Shown: one piece after another, positions 15,535-24,197 of the stretch
Position numbering within the stretch: position 1 is the first letter of the stretch
Layout: every line of letters starts with the position of its first letter
DNA from: Armatimonadota bacterium
GTDB lineage: Bacteria > Armatimonadota > UBA5829 > DTJY01
Direction of reading: 5' to 3'
DNA length: 64,000 nt
NCBI GenBank assembly: GCA_017993055.1
Contig: JAGONM010000008.1
Coordinates: 1-64,000, forward strand
Notes under the pieces: model-generated
What the model saw: the letters and a program-made list of their open reading frames with translations, nothing else
Database searches by the model: none
Told to the model about the DNA's origin: nothing
Translations under genes and position numbers: made by a program

Positions 15535-18192
15535 ATGATCCGCGAAAGACTGCCCGAGTTTGTCTGCGTGCTGTTCGCCTGCGTGGTCTGTCTTGCGGCA
15601 ACGGTTCGGGCAGGCGGCTCCATGCAGGGAGTCTCTGCAGATGCGACAACCGAATCCAGTCACCTAGGGTCAGTGACGGCGGGCCTGGACTCCCTGAGGT
15701 TCGCGCGCTTCGTCTCGCCGGAGGCATTCTACAGGCCGGGCTACATGTGGGTACTGAACGCCGAGATGACCGAATCGGTCATCTCGTCACAGATGAGCGA
15801 TATGGCCGATCTGGGCGCCCGAACCGTGACACCGGTGCCTGAGCCGAAGGAATTCCGCCCGACGTCGATGCCCACGTTGCTCGCCCCTGACTACTTGAGC
15901 CCGGGCTATCTCGACCGATACCGGTTCATGGCAGCGGAAGCGAAGAGACTCGGCCTGAACATCTGGCTCTATGACGAAGGTGGCTGGCCTTCAGGCAGTG
16001 TGTGCGGCAGCTTGGTCAGGGCAAACCCAAGTCTTGGGCAGCAGACACTCGTCCGACTGGTGCTGAGTCCGGCGAAGGGCGAGACGGTCGAAGTCCCGAT
16101 GGACTGCCTCGGAGCGTTTCTGTACCAGGATTCGACTCGGGTCAAACGGCTTACGCCGGGCTCCGAAGAGACGATCGGCGTCGACAACGCCCGGGTGCTG
16201 GTATTCAGCGTTTCTCGAAGCGCGAGCTACCCCGATCTCCTCAACCCGAAGTCAACCGCCGAGTTCATCCGGATGACCCACGAGCGCTACAGACAGGCAA
16301 TGGGAGACTACTTCGGGCAATCAGTCTCTCTGATGTTCACCGACGAGCCCGGGGTGCCATCCACTCCCTGGACCGACGCCTTGGCAGAGGACTTCCGGAG
16401 AGCCAAGGGATATGACATAACGGAGAATCTTCCCTCCCTGTTCGAGGGAGACACCCCGGAGGACCAACTGGTACGCGTGGACTTCCACGACTGGTGGTCC
16501 CAACGGTTCGCCGAGGCGTATCTCGGCCAGATCCAGGAATGGTGCCACCGCCGCGGCATCCTCTCCGGCGGGCATCTCGACAACGAGCACACCACGCAGT
16601 CCGCCGCTTCCATCTACGCCCTTCGCGCACTGAGGCATTGCGATGTCCCCGGAGTCGATGTCATCTGGCGGCAGATATGGCCCGGGGCCGAGAACCACCA
16701 CTTCCCCAAGTACGCTTCATCTGCGGCGCACATCGAGGGAAAGCCCTGGGCTCTCACAGAATCGTTTGCCGTGTATGGAAGCGGGCTTACGCCGGAACAG
16801 ATGAAGTGGATCAGCGACTACCAGTACGTACGCGGCATCAACCTGATGACCATGATAGGGTATCCGCTCTCTACCCGGGACTGGTTCATGGGCGGAGAGC
16901 GGCCGAGTATGGGGGACACCAGCCCTCTGTGGAGGTACATGGACGGATACCACGCGTACATCGCCAGGCTGAGCTACCTCCTGTCCCTGGGGACTCCGGA
17001 GATCAGGACGGCCTTATACTATCCCGCTCGAGACATCTGGGCCAGCGGGTCTAAGCTCAGTTCGGTGATCACTTCGCATGATACGCTGGCAAGGATTCTC
17101 CTCGAAAACCAGTGTGACTTCGACCTGATCGATGATGATGTGCTTGGAGAGTCGATAAGCTCGGCGGATGGCAAGCTGTGCGCAGGCCCGATGAGATACG
17201 ACACCGTATGCGTTGCGCGTACCCACTGGATGACCGAACGTTCGAAGTCCGTCCTGGCCGGGTTCGCGGCCGCCGGGGGTACGGTGCTCTGGATAGACAG
17301 TCCAACCGGCGACAGACCTGTCGGAACCGCGGCAATAGGTTTCGAGGTGGTGGCTGAGCACGTCAAGCCACTGCTGCGGGTGTCGCCGGCAAACCCCAAC
17401 CTGAGAGTATGTTGCCGGCGGATGGCAAACGGAACCCTCTACTTCATCACCAATGAAGGGATGAACGAGGCACACTGCACGTTGACGATCGAGGAAGAGC
17501 TTCCATTGTTGAGGCTGGAGCCGGAGACGGGGGAGTGCTACAAGCCGTCGGGTGCGAAGCGCACGCCGAAAGGCTGGTCGATGCCTCTGACTCTGAACTT
17601 TGCCGGCTCCGCTGTCTTCTGCTTCACCAATGAGCGACTGCCGCTGTCGAGGCGTCGGCCCGAGCCCGGAGAGGTGCTGCTTACACTCGGAGAGGGATGG
17701 TCCTGCCGTCAGAATAGGACCTACTCTCTCGGAGAACACGATATCGAGGCCCGCGACGCTAGTGGCGAGGCGGTGCAGGTCGTGCTTGGCGACTGGAGAG
17801 ACGCTCTGGGAGAAGGCTTCTCGGGCGATGCTGAGTACACGATTCGGTTCGAGTGTGATGCGGGCCTCGTCCGAGCAGCGCGCTTGCTCGACCTGGGTGA
17901 TGTCCGCTATGCCTGTGATGTGCGACTCAATGGCCGGAGCCTGGGCAGGCGATTGTGGCAGCCGTGGTCGTTCGTGACAGTTGGTACGCTAAGGGCGGGT
18001 GTTAACGAGCTGAGCGTTACCGTGACGAATACGCTGGCGAACCAGTATCTGACGAGCCATGCGCTCGACAGGTTCGATGACAAGCACCTCGGACCCTACC
18101 ATAAGCGCGCGCTGGAGTTCGAGCGGGAATCCCTGAGCAGCGGACTCTTCGGCCCGGTGACCATCCGCTCCGCAGGTCGACCTCGGCGATAG
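15535..18192 (+). CDS. GH106-like glycoside hydrolase, secreted
   Basis: An 885-residue exported enzyme; signal peptide residues 9-26 (VCVLFACVVCLAATV). IWLYDEGGWPSGSVCG near residue 145 is the hallmark of GH106-like alpha-L-rhamnosidase proteins; MFTDEPGVP and GGHLDNEH are candidate catalytic-site segments in the barrel. The C-terminal 150 residues form a beta-sandwich with NGRSLGRRLWQPW, a GH2-type sugar-binding domain. Start ATG 15535 follows a 115-base gap after the sulfatase-like gene. Rhamnose-containing polysaccharide is the likely target, in line with the nearby lyase. Confidence 0.82.
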   Translation: MIRERLPEFVCVLFACVVCLAATVRAGGSMQGVSADATTESSHLGSVTAGLDSLRFARFVSPEAFYRPGYMWVLNAEMTESVISSQMSDMADLGARTVTPVPEPKEFRPTSMPTLLAPDYLSPGYLDRYRFMAAEAKRLGLNIWLYDEGGWPSGSVCGSLVRANPSLGQQTLVRLVLSPAKGETVEVPMDCLGAFLYQDSTRVKRLTPGSEETIGVDNARVLVFSVSRSASYPDLLNPKSTAEFIRMTHERYRQAMGDYFGQSVSLMFTDEPGVPSTPWTDALAEDFRRAKGYDITENLPSLFEGDTPEDQLVRVDFHDWWSQRFAEAYLGQIQEWCHRRGILSGGHLDNEHTTQSAASIYALRALRHCDVPGVDVIWRQIWPGAENHHFPKYASSAAHIEGKPWALTESFAVYGSGLTPEQMKWISDYQYVRGINLMTMIGYPLSTRDWFMGGERPSMGDTSPLWRYMDGYHAYIARLSYLLSLGTPEIRTALYYPARDIWASGSKLSSVITSHDTLARILLENQCDFDLIDDDVLGESISSADGKLCAGPMRYDTVCVARTHWMTERSKSVLAGFAAAGGTVLWIDSPTGDRPVGTAAIGFEVVAEHVKPLLRVSPANPNLRVCCRRMANGTLYFITNEGMNEAHCTLTIEEELPLLRLEPETGECYKPSGAKRTPKGWSMPLTLNFAGSAVFCFTNERLPLSRRRPEPGEVLLTLGEGWSCRQNRTYSLGEHDIEARDASGEAVQVVLGDWRDALGEGFSGDAEYTIRFECDAGLVRAARLLDLGDVRYACDVRLNGRSLGRRLWQPWSFVTVGTLRAGVNELSVTVTNTLANQYLTSHALDRFDDKHLGPYHKRALEFERESLSSGLFGPVTIRSAGRPRR

Positions 18193-18230
18193 AACACCCG
18201 GCCTGATGCAGCCGGAAGGAGAAGACACCA

Positions 18231-19274
18231 ATGGAGACTATGCTCGCCGCCGTTCTGCACGATTTCGATGACCTTCGACTCGAACAGGTACCGATTCCGC
18301 GCGCCACGGAATATGGCGATGTGGTCGTGCGAATCGTCTCGTGCGGGATATGTGCGACCGACTACAAGGCGATCAGGGGGATCCGGCGGAATGTGACGTT
18401 CCCCTCGATCCAGGGTCACGAGCCGAGCGGAGTCGTAGCGGAGGTAGGCCCTGGGGTCACGCACGTGAGGGTCGGCGACGAGGTGATCGTTCAGCCGCTC
18501 GGATACTGCGGGCGGTGCGCTCACTGCCGGTCGGCGAACACCCACTACTGCGAGCGTGCTTTCGTCCTCGGCGGCGACGGTCCGGACGACGTGCGGCCGG
18601 GCGCATTCGCGGAGTACATGCTCACGACGGAGGGCACGCTCTACCACAAGCCGGCGAGCATCTCCTTCGACGCCGCCGCGATCACCGAGCCGCTCGCGGG
18701 CGCGTGGAAGGGCGTCATCCGGCATAGCGAGATGACCATCGGCGACGATGTGGTTGTGATCGGCGTGGGAAGCATCGGGCTTCTGTGCCTGATGGTGGCG
18801 AAGGCCGCAGGGGCCGCCCGGCTGATCGCCGTCGATACGAGTGACTATGCGCTCCGAAACGCCCTCGACCTCGGCGCGACTCATGCCGTCAATCCCACTA
18901 AGGAGGATGCCCTCGCCCGAATCAGTGAGATCATCCCCGACGGGCCGGACCTGATCGTCGAGGCCGCCGGTCCGATCCAGGCAGTTCAGCTCATGGTCGA
19001 TCTGCGCAGACGGGGCACGAGGTGGAACGTCTTCGGAATCACGACGCACGAGAAGTTCGAACTCGACGGCGGGCTGACTCACTTCCTCGAGGGTCGCCAG
19101 GACGCCAGCTTCGGGACGACCTCGCTCGCCATGATGAAGGCGATCCGGCTTATGGAGACCGGCCTCGTGGACACCGAGCGGATCATCTCCCACCGCTTTT
19201 CGCTCGAGCGCATCCACGAGGCCCTCGAGGTGATGGCATCCCCCGAGCGGAACAAGATCATCATCAACCCGTAG
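18231..19274 (+). CDS. Zinc-dependent alcohol/polyol dehydrogenase (MDR family)
   Basis: A 347-residue medium-chain dehydrogenase. Catalytic zinc ligands are seen in SCGICATDYK and QGHEPSG; the structural zinc loop is CGRCAHCRSANTHYC; the NAD(P) site is VIGVGSIGLLCL. It resembles sorbitol, threonine and related dehydrogenases acting on sugar-derived alcohols. Start ATG 18231 has AAGGAGAAG upstream. It follows the GH106-like gene by 38 bases and may oxidise a sugar released by that enzyme; the substrate is not deducible. Confidence 0.88.
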   Translation: METMLAAVLHDFDDLRLEQVPIPRATEYGDVVVRIVSCGICATDYKAIRGIRRNVTFPSIQGHEPSGVVAEVGPGVTHVRVGDEVIVQPLGYCGRCAHCRSANTHYCERAFVLGGDGPDDVRPGAFAEYMLTTEGTLYHKPASISFDAAAITEPLAGAWKGVIRHSEMTIGDDVVVIGVGSIGLLCLMVAKAAGAARLIAVDTSDYALRNALDLGATHAVNPTKEDALARISEIIPDGPDLIVEAAGPIQAVQLMVDLRRRGTRWNVFGITTHEKFELDGGLTHFLEGRQDASFGTTSLAMMKAIRLMETGLVDTERIISHRFSLERIHEALEVMASPERNKIIINP

Positions 19275-19285
19275 CCGTTCAGCAG

Positions 19286-19296
19286 TGTGGTATAAT
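19286..19296 (+). promoter_or_regulatory. Extended -10 promoter of the DUF433/DUF5615 pair
   Basis: TGTGGTATAAT, a perfect TATAAT (19291-19296) with the TG extension; no good -35 is visible. Transcription would start near 19303, which favours the ATG at 19313 as the DUF433 start. Confidence 0.6.
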
Positions 19297-19312
19297 GGGA
19301 ACGGTGAATCCG

Positions 19313-19531
19313 ATGAAACTAGACCGAATCACAGTCAATCCGAATGTCTGCTTTGGGAAGCCTTGCATTCGTGGGCTGCGCATACCGGTATACTTGGTCG
19401 TTGATCTGGTTGCCGCCGGGAAGTCGCCCGTCGAGATAGTCGATGACTATCCGGAACTGGAGACTGAGGACATCAAGCAGGCTCTGGAGTACGCCGCCGA
19501 GCTTACCCGAGAGAAGGTCGTCTCGGTGTAA
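19313..19531 (+). CDS. DUF433 antitoxin-like protein
   Basis: A 72-residue protein with the DUF433 pattern: DRITVNPNVCFGKPCIRGLRIPV, then LVAAGKSPVEIVDDYPELETEDIKQAL, a winged or homeodomain-like DNA-binding fold. DUF433 proteins usually precede DUF5615 PIN-like toxins. Earlier in-frame starts exist (ATG 19295, GTG 19304), but the first lies in the -10 box. Its TAA overlaps the ATG of the toxin by one base. Probably represses its own promoter. Confidence 0.88.
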   Translation: MKLDRITVNPNVCFGKPCIRGLRIPVYLVVDLVAAGKSPVEIVDDYPELETEDIKQALEYAAELTREKVVSV

Positions 19532-19887
19532 TGAGATTCCTCCTCGATATGGGAATCTCGCCCAAGGTCGCGGGCACTCTAGGATCGCTCGGCCATGAAG
19601 CAGTCCGGTGCTCTGAGATCGGCCTGTCTGGCGCATCTGACCTTGAGATACTCGGCTATGCAGAGTCTCATGGACTGATCCTCGTTTCCACTGACCTCGA
19701 TTTCGCCGACCTTACGTTCGCCTGCAAAGAGCCATGTCCCGGTCTGGTGCTCTTGAGGCTTGACAACCCATCTTCCGAGATGATGTGCTCCCGCTTGCAG
19801 ATCATGCTCACCGCGCTGGCTGAAGACGAGATTGCCGGCTCTGTCGTCATCATCCAGCATAACAAGGTGCGGACCCGCAAGCTATGA
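19531..19887 (+). CDS. DUF5615 PIN-like toxin
   Basis: A 118-residue protein of the Mut7-C/DUF5615 PIN-like nuclease family: MRFLLDMGISPKVAGTL, GHEAVRCSEIGLSGASDLEIL and VSTDLDFADL supply the acidic residues expected in the active site (D6, the Asp of ASDLE, and the TDLDF pair). The C-terminal Val/Ile-rich strand and basic end are also usual. Such proteins are thought to be RNases held in check by the DUF433 partner. The two genes are translationally coupled. Confidence 0.88.
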   Translation: MRFLLDMGISPKVAGTLGSLGHEAVRCSEIGLSGASDLEILGYAESHGLILVSTDLDFADLTFACKEPCPGLVLLRLDNPSSEMMCSRLQIMLTALAEDEIAGSVVIIQHNKVRTRKL

Positions 19888-19916
19888 TTTCCATTATGCA
19901 GACCGGGCAGGAATGA

Positions 19917-19950
19917 GCATAGGCGCAGGCCGGCAAGCCTGCGCCTATGC
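19917..19950. terminator. 14-bp stem-loop between convergent genes
   Basis: GCATAGGCGCAGGC (19917-19930) and GCCTGCGCCTATGC (19937-19950) pair perfectly around loop CGGCAA. It separates the DUF5615 gene (plus) from the anti-sigma gene (minus, stop at 19976), so it probably ends both transcripts, although no long U-run follows. Confidence 0.65.
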
Positions 19951-19975
19951 TGTGATCCTCCCTCGATATCACACC

Positions 19976-21781
19976 CTATTCAGACGAGAGGACCTTACCA
20001 TCGTAGGAGACGATACCGTTCTTGACGATCGCGCCGCCCGGATCGATCCGGCAGCGTCCGAGAACGTGGTACTGCCGAGTGGACTGAGTGTACAACACCC
20101 AGATCTGCCTGCCGGGTCCGGCAGGAGAGAACTTGATGCCGTCAGCTTGGGAGCCGACGCCATACATGGCCGTGACTTCCGTGCCGTCTATCCGACCGAA
20201 TCCGTCTCCGTTCGCGGCGGCTTCTATCCGCGCGAGCCTCACCGCCACGTCGATATCGGCCTTCATGGACTCGATCTCACTATGGGGAAGGTTGCCCCAG
20301 TCAAGCTTCCCACCCGATGTCACGTACTCGGCGATGTCATGCCCATGGTCGATATCCAGTTCGACCACGCCGTTAGTGTATGCCCTGCCGGTCGGAAGCA
20401 CCGTTGCTCTACCTCGGATAACGAATGCCTTCTTGACCTCATGCCAGGTCACCGTCGCGGGGCCAGGGCCGATGTTCTCGATGCGGTAGACTCCTCTGTC
20501 GGCCTTACAGTAATCGCCGACCTTGCCATCGAGCATCAGGACATCCTCCACCTGAGGCTCGCCGGCGAGCCGGATGTAACCGTCCTCGACCATGTCCGAG
20601 CGCCATCCGTCCTTCAGGCTGTGCGCCCGAACCTTGCCCAGAACGCGATACATATTCTTGTCGGCGAGGTAGTGGATGGACACCAGTCCCGGCCCGAACA
20701 TCTCGAACTGGAAATCGGGATGGAAACTACTCCCGCATGAGCCCAGACGCTTCGCCGGGCTGTGATCCTGGAAGAAGAGCATGCTGGCGTTCGGGTCGGC
20801 CTGCAGGCGCTTGAACTCGGCCTCTCGATCATCGAGGATCTCCTCGGGACTGGGGCTGATCATATCCAGGACCGGGAGATCGTCCGGGATGGCGAGTACA
20901 AACAACGAATCGTTGACCGGCACATCATACTCGACTCGTTCTATACACTCGATCAGCGTGCCCGCCGGATCGTAGGTCTCTGATCTGACCAGGAGGTTGG
21001 TGCTCAGATCGGTAAACACGCACATCCGGGCACCTGCATCACCCTGCAATTCGGTGACCAGCACTTCCCTGCCGGCAGCTGTTTCCTTCTTCTCGCCGAT
21101 GATCTCGGCTCCATTGGCCACGACCGCCGACCTGAGCGCTCCCGGGCCGCTGAACAGATCGAGGTAGGTCATCCCCCTGGCAAGCCCCTGGAGACTGCCT
21201 GTGCTCCGGATAGTCACCTTTGGCAGATAGTCGCGCTCGATCGCAACCAGCCGTTTGCCATCGTCGGCTACGTCTCTGATACCATTGACCCGGATGCGGA
21301 TTTTCGATGCTCCCTTGACCCATCCCTCGACCGGTTGACGCCGGCCGCTGCCATCAATGCTGAAGCCCGTGAAATGCACGCTCTGCACCTTCGTCATCGC
21401 CTGGGCCATGTCGGCCAGAGCGAAATCACCGTTCTCTCCCGGAAGCAGCCAGAATCCGACCGCGACCAGAACGACCGCAAATGCGGCAACGAGCAATGCT
21501 CTCTTCATCACAAATACCCCCTGTGCGCGGGGACTCCGGGACTCTGAGGCATCACGTGCTTGGGCCGAGGCAGCCGCCGTCATCGCGTCCGCCATCACCC
21601 GCTCCCTGAGCGCCGGCGGAACAGGCTCGCCTTCAAGCCGCTCGATATCGCGACTAAGGCCGGACCACTCCGCCATGTTTTGCCGGCATGACGCGCATGA
21701 CTTCACATGCGCCGCCATCAGCAGACGCTCATAGAAGTTGAGTTGGTTGTCCAGGTAGGCTTTCAGGTTCGCGCATTTCAT
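19976..21781 (-). CDS. ZAS-type anti-sigma factor with long periplasmic domain
   Basis: A 601-residue membrane-bound anti-sigma factor. Residues 1-50 hold the zinc anti-sigma motif HVKSCASC, plus an upstream MKCANL; one transmembrane helix lies near residues 92-112 (ALLVAAFAVVLVAVGFWLL). The next 200 residues resemble LolA-like or DUF4367-type anti-sigma sensor domains (AMTKVQSVHFTGF, TYDPAGTLIECIERVEYDVPV); the C-terminal half is unfamiliar and has SH3-like stretches. ATG 21781 is chosen; ATG 21796 is possible. It overlaps the sigma gene by 53 bases, implying coupled translation. Confidence 0.85.
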   Translation of the reverse strand: MKCANLKAYLDNQLNFYERLLMAAHVKSCASCRQNMAEWSGLSRDIERLEGEPVPPALRERVMADAMTAAASAQARDASESRSPRAQGVFVMKRALLVAAFAVVLVAVGFWLLPGENGDFALADMAQAMTKVQSVHFTGFSIDGSGRRQPVEGWVKGASKIRIRVNGIRDVADDGKRLVAIERDYLPKVTIRSTGSLQGLARGMTYLDLFSGPGALRSAVVANGAEIIGEKKETAAGREVLVTELQGDAGARMCVFTDLSTNLLVRSETYDPAGTLIECIERVEYDVPVNDSLFVLAIPDDLPVLDMISPSPEEILDDREAEFKRLQADPNASMLFFQDHSPAKRLGSCGSSFHPDFQFEMFGPGLVSIHYLADKNMYRVLGKVRAHSLKDGWRSDMVEDGYIRLAGEPQVEDVLMLDGKVGDYCKADRGVYRIENIGPGPATVTWHEVKKAFVIRGRATVLPTGRAYTNGVVELDIDHGHDIAEYVTSGGKLDWGNLPHSEIESMKADIDVAVRLARIEAAANGDGFGRIDGTEVTAMYGVGSQADGIKFSPAGPGRQIWVLYTQSTRQYHVLGRCRIDPGGAIVKNGIVSYDGKVLSSE

Positions 21782-22334
21782 AGCCTTCGACCCCATTTCC
21801 CCCGAGCTTCTCGCGCAGTAGTTTGAAAGCGCTGTTCATCCGCGACTTCACGGTGCCGATCGGTAGGTCCGATATCTCCGCGACTTCTCGGTACGTCAGT
21901 CCCTCGAAGTGGACGAGGCAGACGACCGCCCGATACTGATCCGGCAGGCTGTAGACCGCCTGGCGGATTCCCTCCTTCTCGGCGGTCCTCAAGACCAGGT
22001 CTGACGGGTCGGACTTGTCCGACGAGTCCGGCAGACCATGCCATTCCTCCAGCGGAACCGTCTCGACGGTCCGCTTGTCCCGATGCCGCAGGAACTGGCG
22101 ATACGCGATTCCGAAGATCCATGTCTTGAACCGCGATCTCTGCTGGAACGAGCCGATCCCATGCCACACGGCCAGGAAGGTCTCCTGCGCCAGGTCCTCT
22201 GCCGTGCCCGAGTCGCCGGACAGGCGCAGTAGGAATCTGTACACAGGCGCGAGCAGTTCGTGCACGACTGCGGCGTAGGCCTGCTCCTCGCCCTTACGAA
22301 GAGCCTCGATTGTCGCCGGACCGATCTCTGCCAC
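21729..22334 (-). CDS. ECF RNA polymerase sigma factor (first pair)
   Basis: A 201-residue sigma-70 family protein. Region 2 is seen in LSGDSGTAEDLAQETFLAVW and FKTWIFGIAYR; region 4 in LPDQYRAVVCLVHFEGLTYREVAEI and LPIGTVKSRMNSA. It directs transcription of a regulon when released by the anti-sigma factor encoded immediately downstream. The start is GTG at 22334. The linker between regions 2 and 4 (DSSDKSDPSDL) is encoded by the dispersed 9-bp repeat. About half identical, by eye, to the second sigma factor at 23311. Confidence 0.92.
   Translation of the reverse strand: MAEIGPATIEALRKGEEQAYAAVVHELLAPVYRFLLRLSGDSGTAEDLAQETFLAVWHGIGSFQQRSRFKTWIFGIAYRQFLRHRDKRTVETVPLEEWHGLPDSSDKSDPSDLVLRTAEKEGIRQAVYSLPDQYRAVVCLVHFEGLTYREVAEISDLPIGTVKSRMNSAFKLLREKLGGNGVEGYEMREPESLPGQPTQLL
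21999..22034. repeat. 9-bp dispersed repeat cluster in a sigma-factor linker
   Basis: Four successive 9-base units (TCTGACGGG, TCGGACTTG, TCCGACGAG, TCCGGCAG-) in the region 2 to region 4 linker of the first ECF sigma gene; the second sigma gene has an independent array at the same place. Confidence 0.8.
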
Positions 22335-22400
22335 TCAGTCACTCCGCGGATTGCGCTTTCACTATGTATGTCAGGTTTCGGGGGCAAACGGTTCGATGGG

Positions 22401-22409
22401 ATTATACCA
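22401..22409 (-). promoter_or_regulatory. Extended -10 promoter of the first sigma/anti-sigma pair
   Basis: On the minus strand TGGTATAAT, a perfect TATAAT with TG extension, 67 bases before the GTG start. No convincing -35 box is seen. Confidence 0.55.
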
Positions 22410-22410
22410 T

Positions 22411-22456
22411 GGAGTATTGGAGCGGTGGAGTACTGGGGGCCCGGACGGGCCCCCAG
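22411..22456. terminator. Stem-loop after the second anti-sigma gene, beside a GGAGTACTGG-type repeat
   Basis: CTGGGGGCCC (22433-22442) and GGGCCCCCAG (22447-22456) form a perfect 10-bp stem with loop GGAC, 8 bases beyond the anti-sigma stop. It is preceded by GGAGTATTGG-AGCGGTGG-AGTACTGG (22411-22436), one copy of a dispersed intergenic repeat. No U-run, so rho-independent termination is plausible but unproven. Confidence 0.55.
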
Positions 22457-22463
22457 TTGGTGG

Positions 22464-23345
22464 CTAGTTCGTGTTGTCGGTCACGGGCAGGGAATCGGGT
22501 ATTTCGACCTTGAAGACCGAATCGGGGATCGGAACGTCATACTCGAAGTTGTCGAGTTCAGTCGTGAGTTCGCCCTGCTTGTCGTACTCCCGAATGCTGA
22601 CCATCAGGTCAGTGTTCCTGTCAATCGTGAAGACGGCCGTTCCCTCGTAGTAACGCTGCTTCTCATGCGTCGTTATCACCAGGGCTTCGTGGCCATTTGG
22701 CAGCACGTCCTTCTTCACGTCCACCTTGTCGAAGTACTGATACAGCGACATCGTCCTTCTGAAGAGTCCACCCACGAATATGGACTGGACGTCCGTGTCG
22801 TTCTTGCTGATCGTGACCTTGTCCCGCTCGATGATGATCTCTTTGCCATCCAGAACGTAGGACTCATGGGAATCCCCGTTGTGTACATACAACCGGTCAG
22901 GGGCTTTGAACCATCCCTCGATCTCCATTCTGCCCCCATGATCGTCAGGCATCGAGCCGGTGAAGTGGCAGGTCTTGACCTGTCTCATCGCCTGCATCGC
23001 GTCGGCAATCGCCGCGTTACCCTGCATTCGAGGGAACAGGAATGCTCCGACGAGCAGCAGGATCACGACGAATCCCGCCGCGTATGTCACTCTTCTCATG
23101 GTGAACACCTCCGATGCGCGGGACCGGATCGGCGTGGCCTGGCGGGCTTTCGCTGATGCCGTCATCGCATCGGCGAGCAGCTTCTCATCGAGCGACGGCG
23201 GGAACTGCTCGTCTTCAAGCCGCTCGATTCCACGGCTAAGGCGAGTCCATTCCGTCTTGCTGCGCCTGCATGTGCCACACAGCGTCTTGTGTGTGAATGC
23301 TGTCAGGCGGTTATGCCTGTGAACTCTCGGGCTGTCGCTTTTCAT
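22464..23345 (-). CDS. ZAS-type anti-sigma factor (second pair)
   Basis: A 293-residue membrane anti-sigma factor. The zinc motif is THKTLCGTC (HxxxCxxC); the transmembrane helix is VTYAAGFVVILLLVGAFLF near residues 85-103. The periplasmic part (AMRQVKTCHFTGSM, VFTIDRNTDLMVSIREYD, FEYDVPIPDSVFKVEIPD) parallels the first anti-sigma factor, but the long C-terminal extension of that protein is absent. ATG 23345 is chosen; the open frame runs further into the sigma gene. It overlaps the sigma gene end by 35 bases. Confidence 0.83.
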   Translation of the reverse strand: MKSDSPRVHRHNRLTAFTHKTLCGTCRRSKTEWTRLSRGIERLEDEQFPPSLDEKLLADAMTASAKARQATPIRSRASEVFTMRRVTYAAGFVVILLLVGAFLFPRMQGNAAIADAMQAMRQVKTCHFTGSMPDDHGGRMEIEGWFKAPDRLYVHNGDSHESYVLDGKEIIIERDKVTISKNDTDVQSIFVGGLFRRTMSLYQYFDKVDVKKDVLPNGHEALVITTHEKQRYYEGTAVFTIDRNTDLMVSIREYDKQGELTTELDNFEYDVPIPDSVFKVEIPDSLPVTDNTN

Positions 23346-23901
23346 CAGCCTGATCCTCACTTTCCCCGAGCCTTTCGCGCAGGATTTTGAGCGCGCCGTT
23401 GATCCGTGACTTGACGGTCCCGATGGGAGTATCGAGCACCTCGGCGGCTTCACGGCACGTGAAGCCCTCCAGATAGACGAGGCAGACGACCTCTCGATAC
23501 GGGTCCGGCAGGGCGCACACCGCTCGGCGGATTCGTTCGCGCTCGGCGTTCTGTGCGACCAAATCGGACAGGTCTGACACGTCGGACCTGTCGGACTGGT
23601 GCCATTCCTCCAGCGGGACGGTCTCGACCGAGTGCTCGCGCTGTCGCCTCAGCAGCAGGTATTGGCGATATGCGATGCCGAAGACCCAGGTCGAGAACTT
23701 CGACCTCCATCGGAACGATCCTATGCTCTGCCACACCGCGAGGAACGTCTGCTGCGTGATGTCCTCGGCCGTGGCTGAGTCCCGGCAGAGCCGCAGGGCG
23801 AACCGGTGGACGGGGTGCTTCAGAGCGTTGATGACCGCCAAGTATGCGGCGTCATCGCCTCGAAGAAGACCCGCTATCGTGCGCTTGTCGATGTCCGTCA
23901 T
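23311..23901 (-). CDS. ECF RNA polymerase sigma factor (second pair)
   Basis: A 196-residue sigma factor paralogous to the one at 21729. Region 2: LCRDSATAEDITQQTFLAVWQSIGSF and FSTWVFGIAYRQYL; region 4: LPDPYREVVCLVYLEGFTCREAAEVL and TPIGTVKSRINGA. The linker SDRSDVSDLSDL comes from four units of the 9-bp repeat. ATG 23901 (MTDIDKRTIAGLL) is preferred over a start 18 codons upstream because it aligns with the paralogue. Encoded with its anti-sigma factor; target genes unknown. Confidence 0.92.
   Translation of the reverse strand: MTDIDKRTIAGLLRGDDAAYLAVINALKHPVHRFALRLCRDSATAEDITQQTFLAVWQSIGSFRWRSKFSTWVFGIAYRQYLLLRRQREHSVETVPLEEWHQSDRSDVSDLSDLVAQNAERERIRRAVCALPDPYREVVCLVYLEGFTCREAAEVLDTPIGTVKSRINGALKILRERLGESEDQADEKRQPESSQA
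23564..23599. repeat. 9-bp dispersed repeat cluster in the second sigma-factor linker
   Basis: Four units in exact phase: TCGGACAGG, TCTGACACG, TCGGACCTG, TCGGACTGG. Encodes the SDxSDx stretch on the minus strand. Confidence 0.85.
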
Positions 23902-24078
23902 CTGGATCCTCGAGTCCGGATTTTGCGCTCTCACCATGTGTGTTGCCGATTCCACTGATACGGTTCGAAAAAGTGCTCTGCTCCAACTGTTCGACGCCTG
24001 ATTCAGGCATTCCCCTTCCTCAGACAGGCCGCTGACAGTATCTTTCGCTGCGCGACCGCTACTACAGCCGACCGGCCG

Positions 24079-24094
24079 GAATACCGATACTATT
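24079..24094. promoter_or_regulatory. GAATACCGATACTATT motif upstream of the second sigma gene
   Basis: Matches 14 of 16 bases of a motif at 58626-58641, which lies at a similar distance (about 155-180 bases) upstream of another sigma-like gene on the same strand. The rest of the 296-base intergenic region (23902-24197) shows no gene. A shared regulator site is an inference. Confidence 0.4.
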
Positions 24095-24197
24095 ACCAGG
24101 GAAATGCTGTCCGCCGACTAAGCCTTGCTTTTTCGGCGCTCAGAGGTTAGACTGTCGGCAATACTCACGCATACCAGACCATCCGGGAGGTCGTCTC

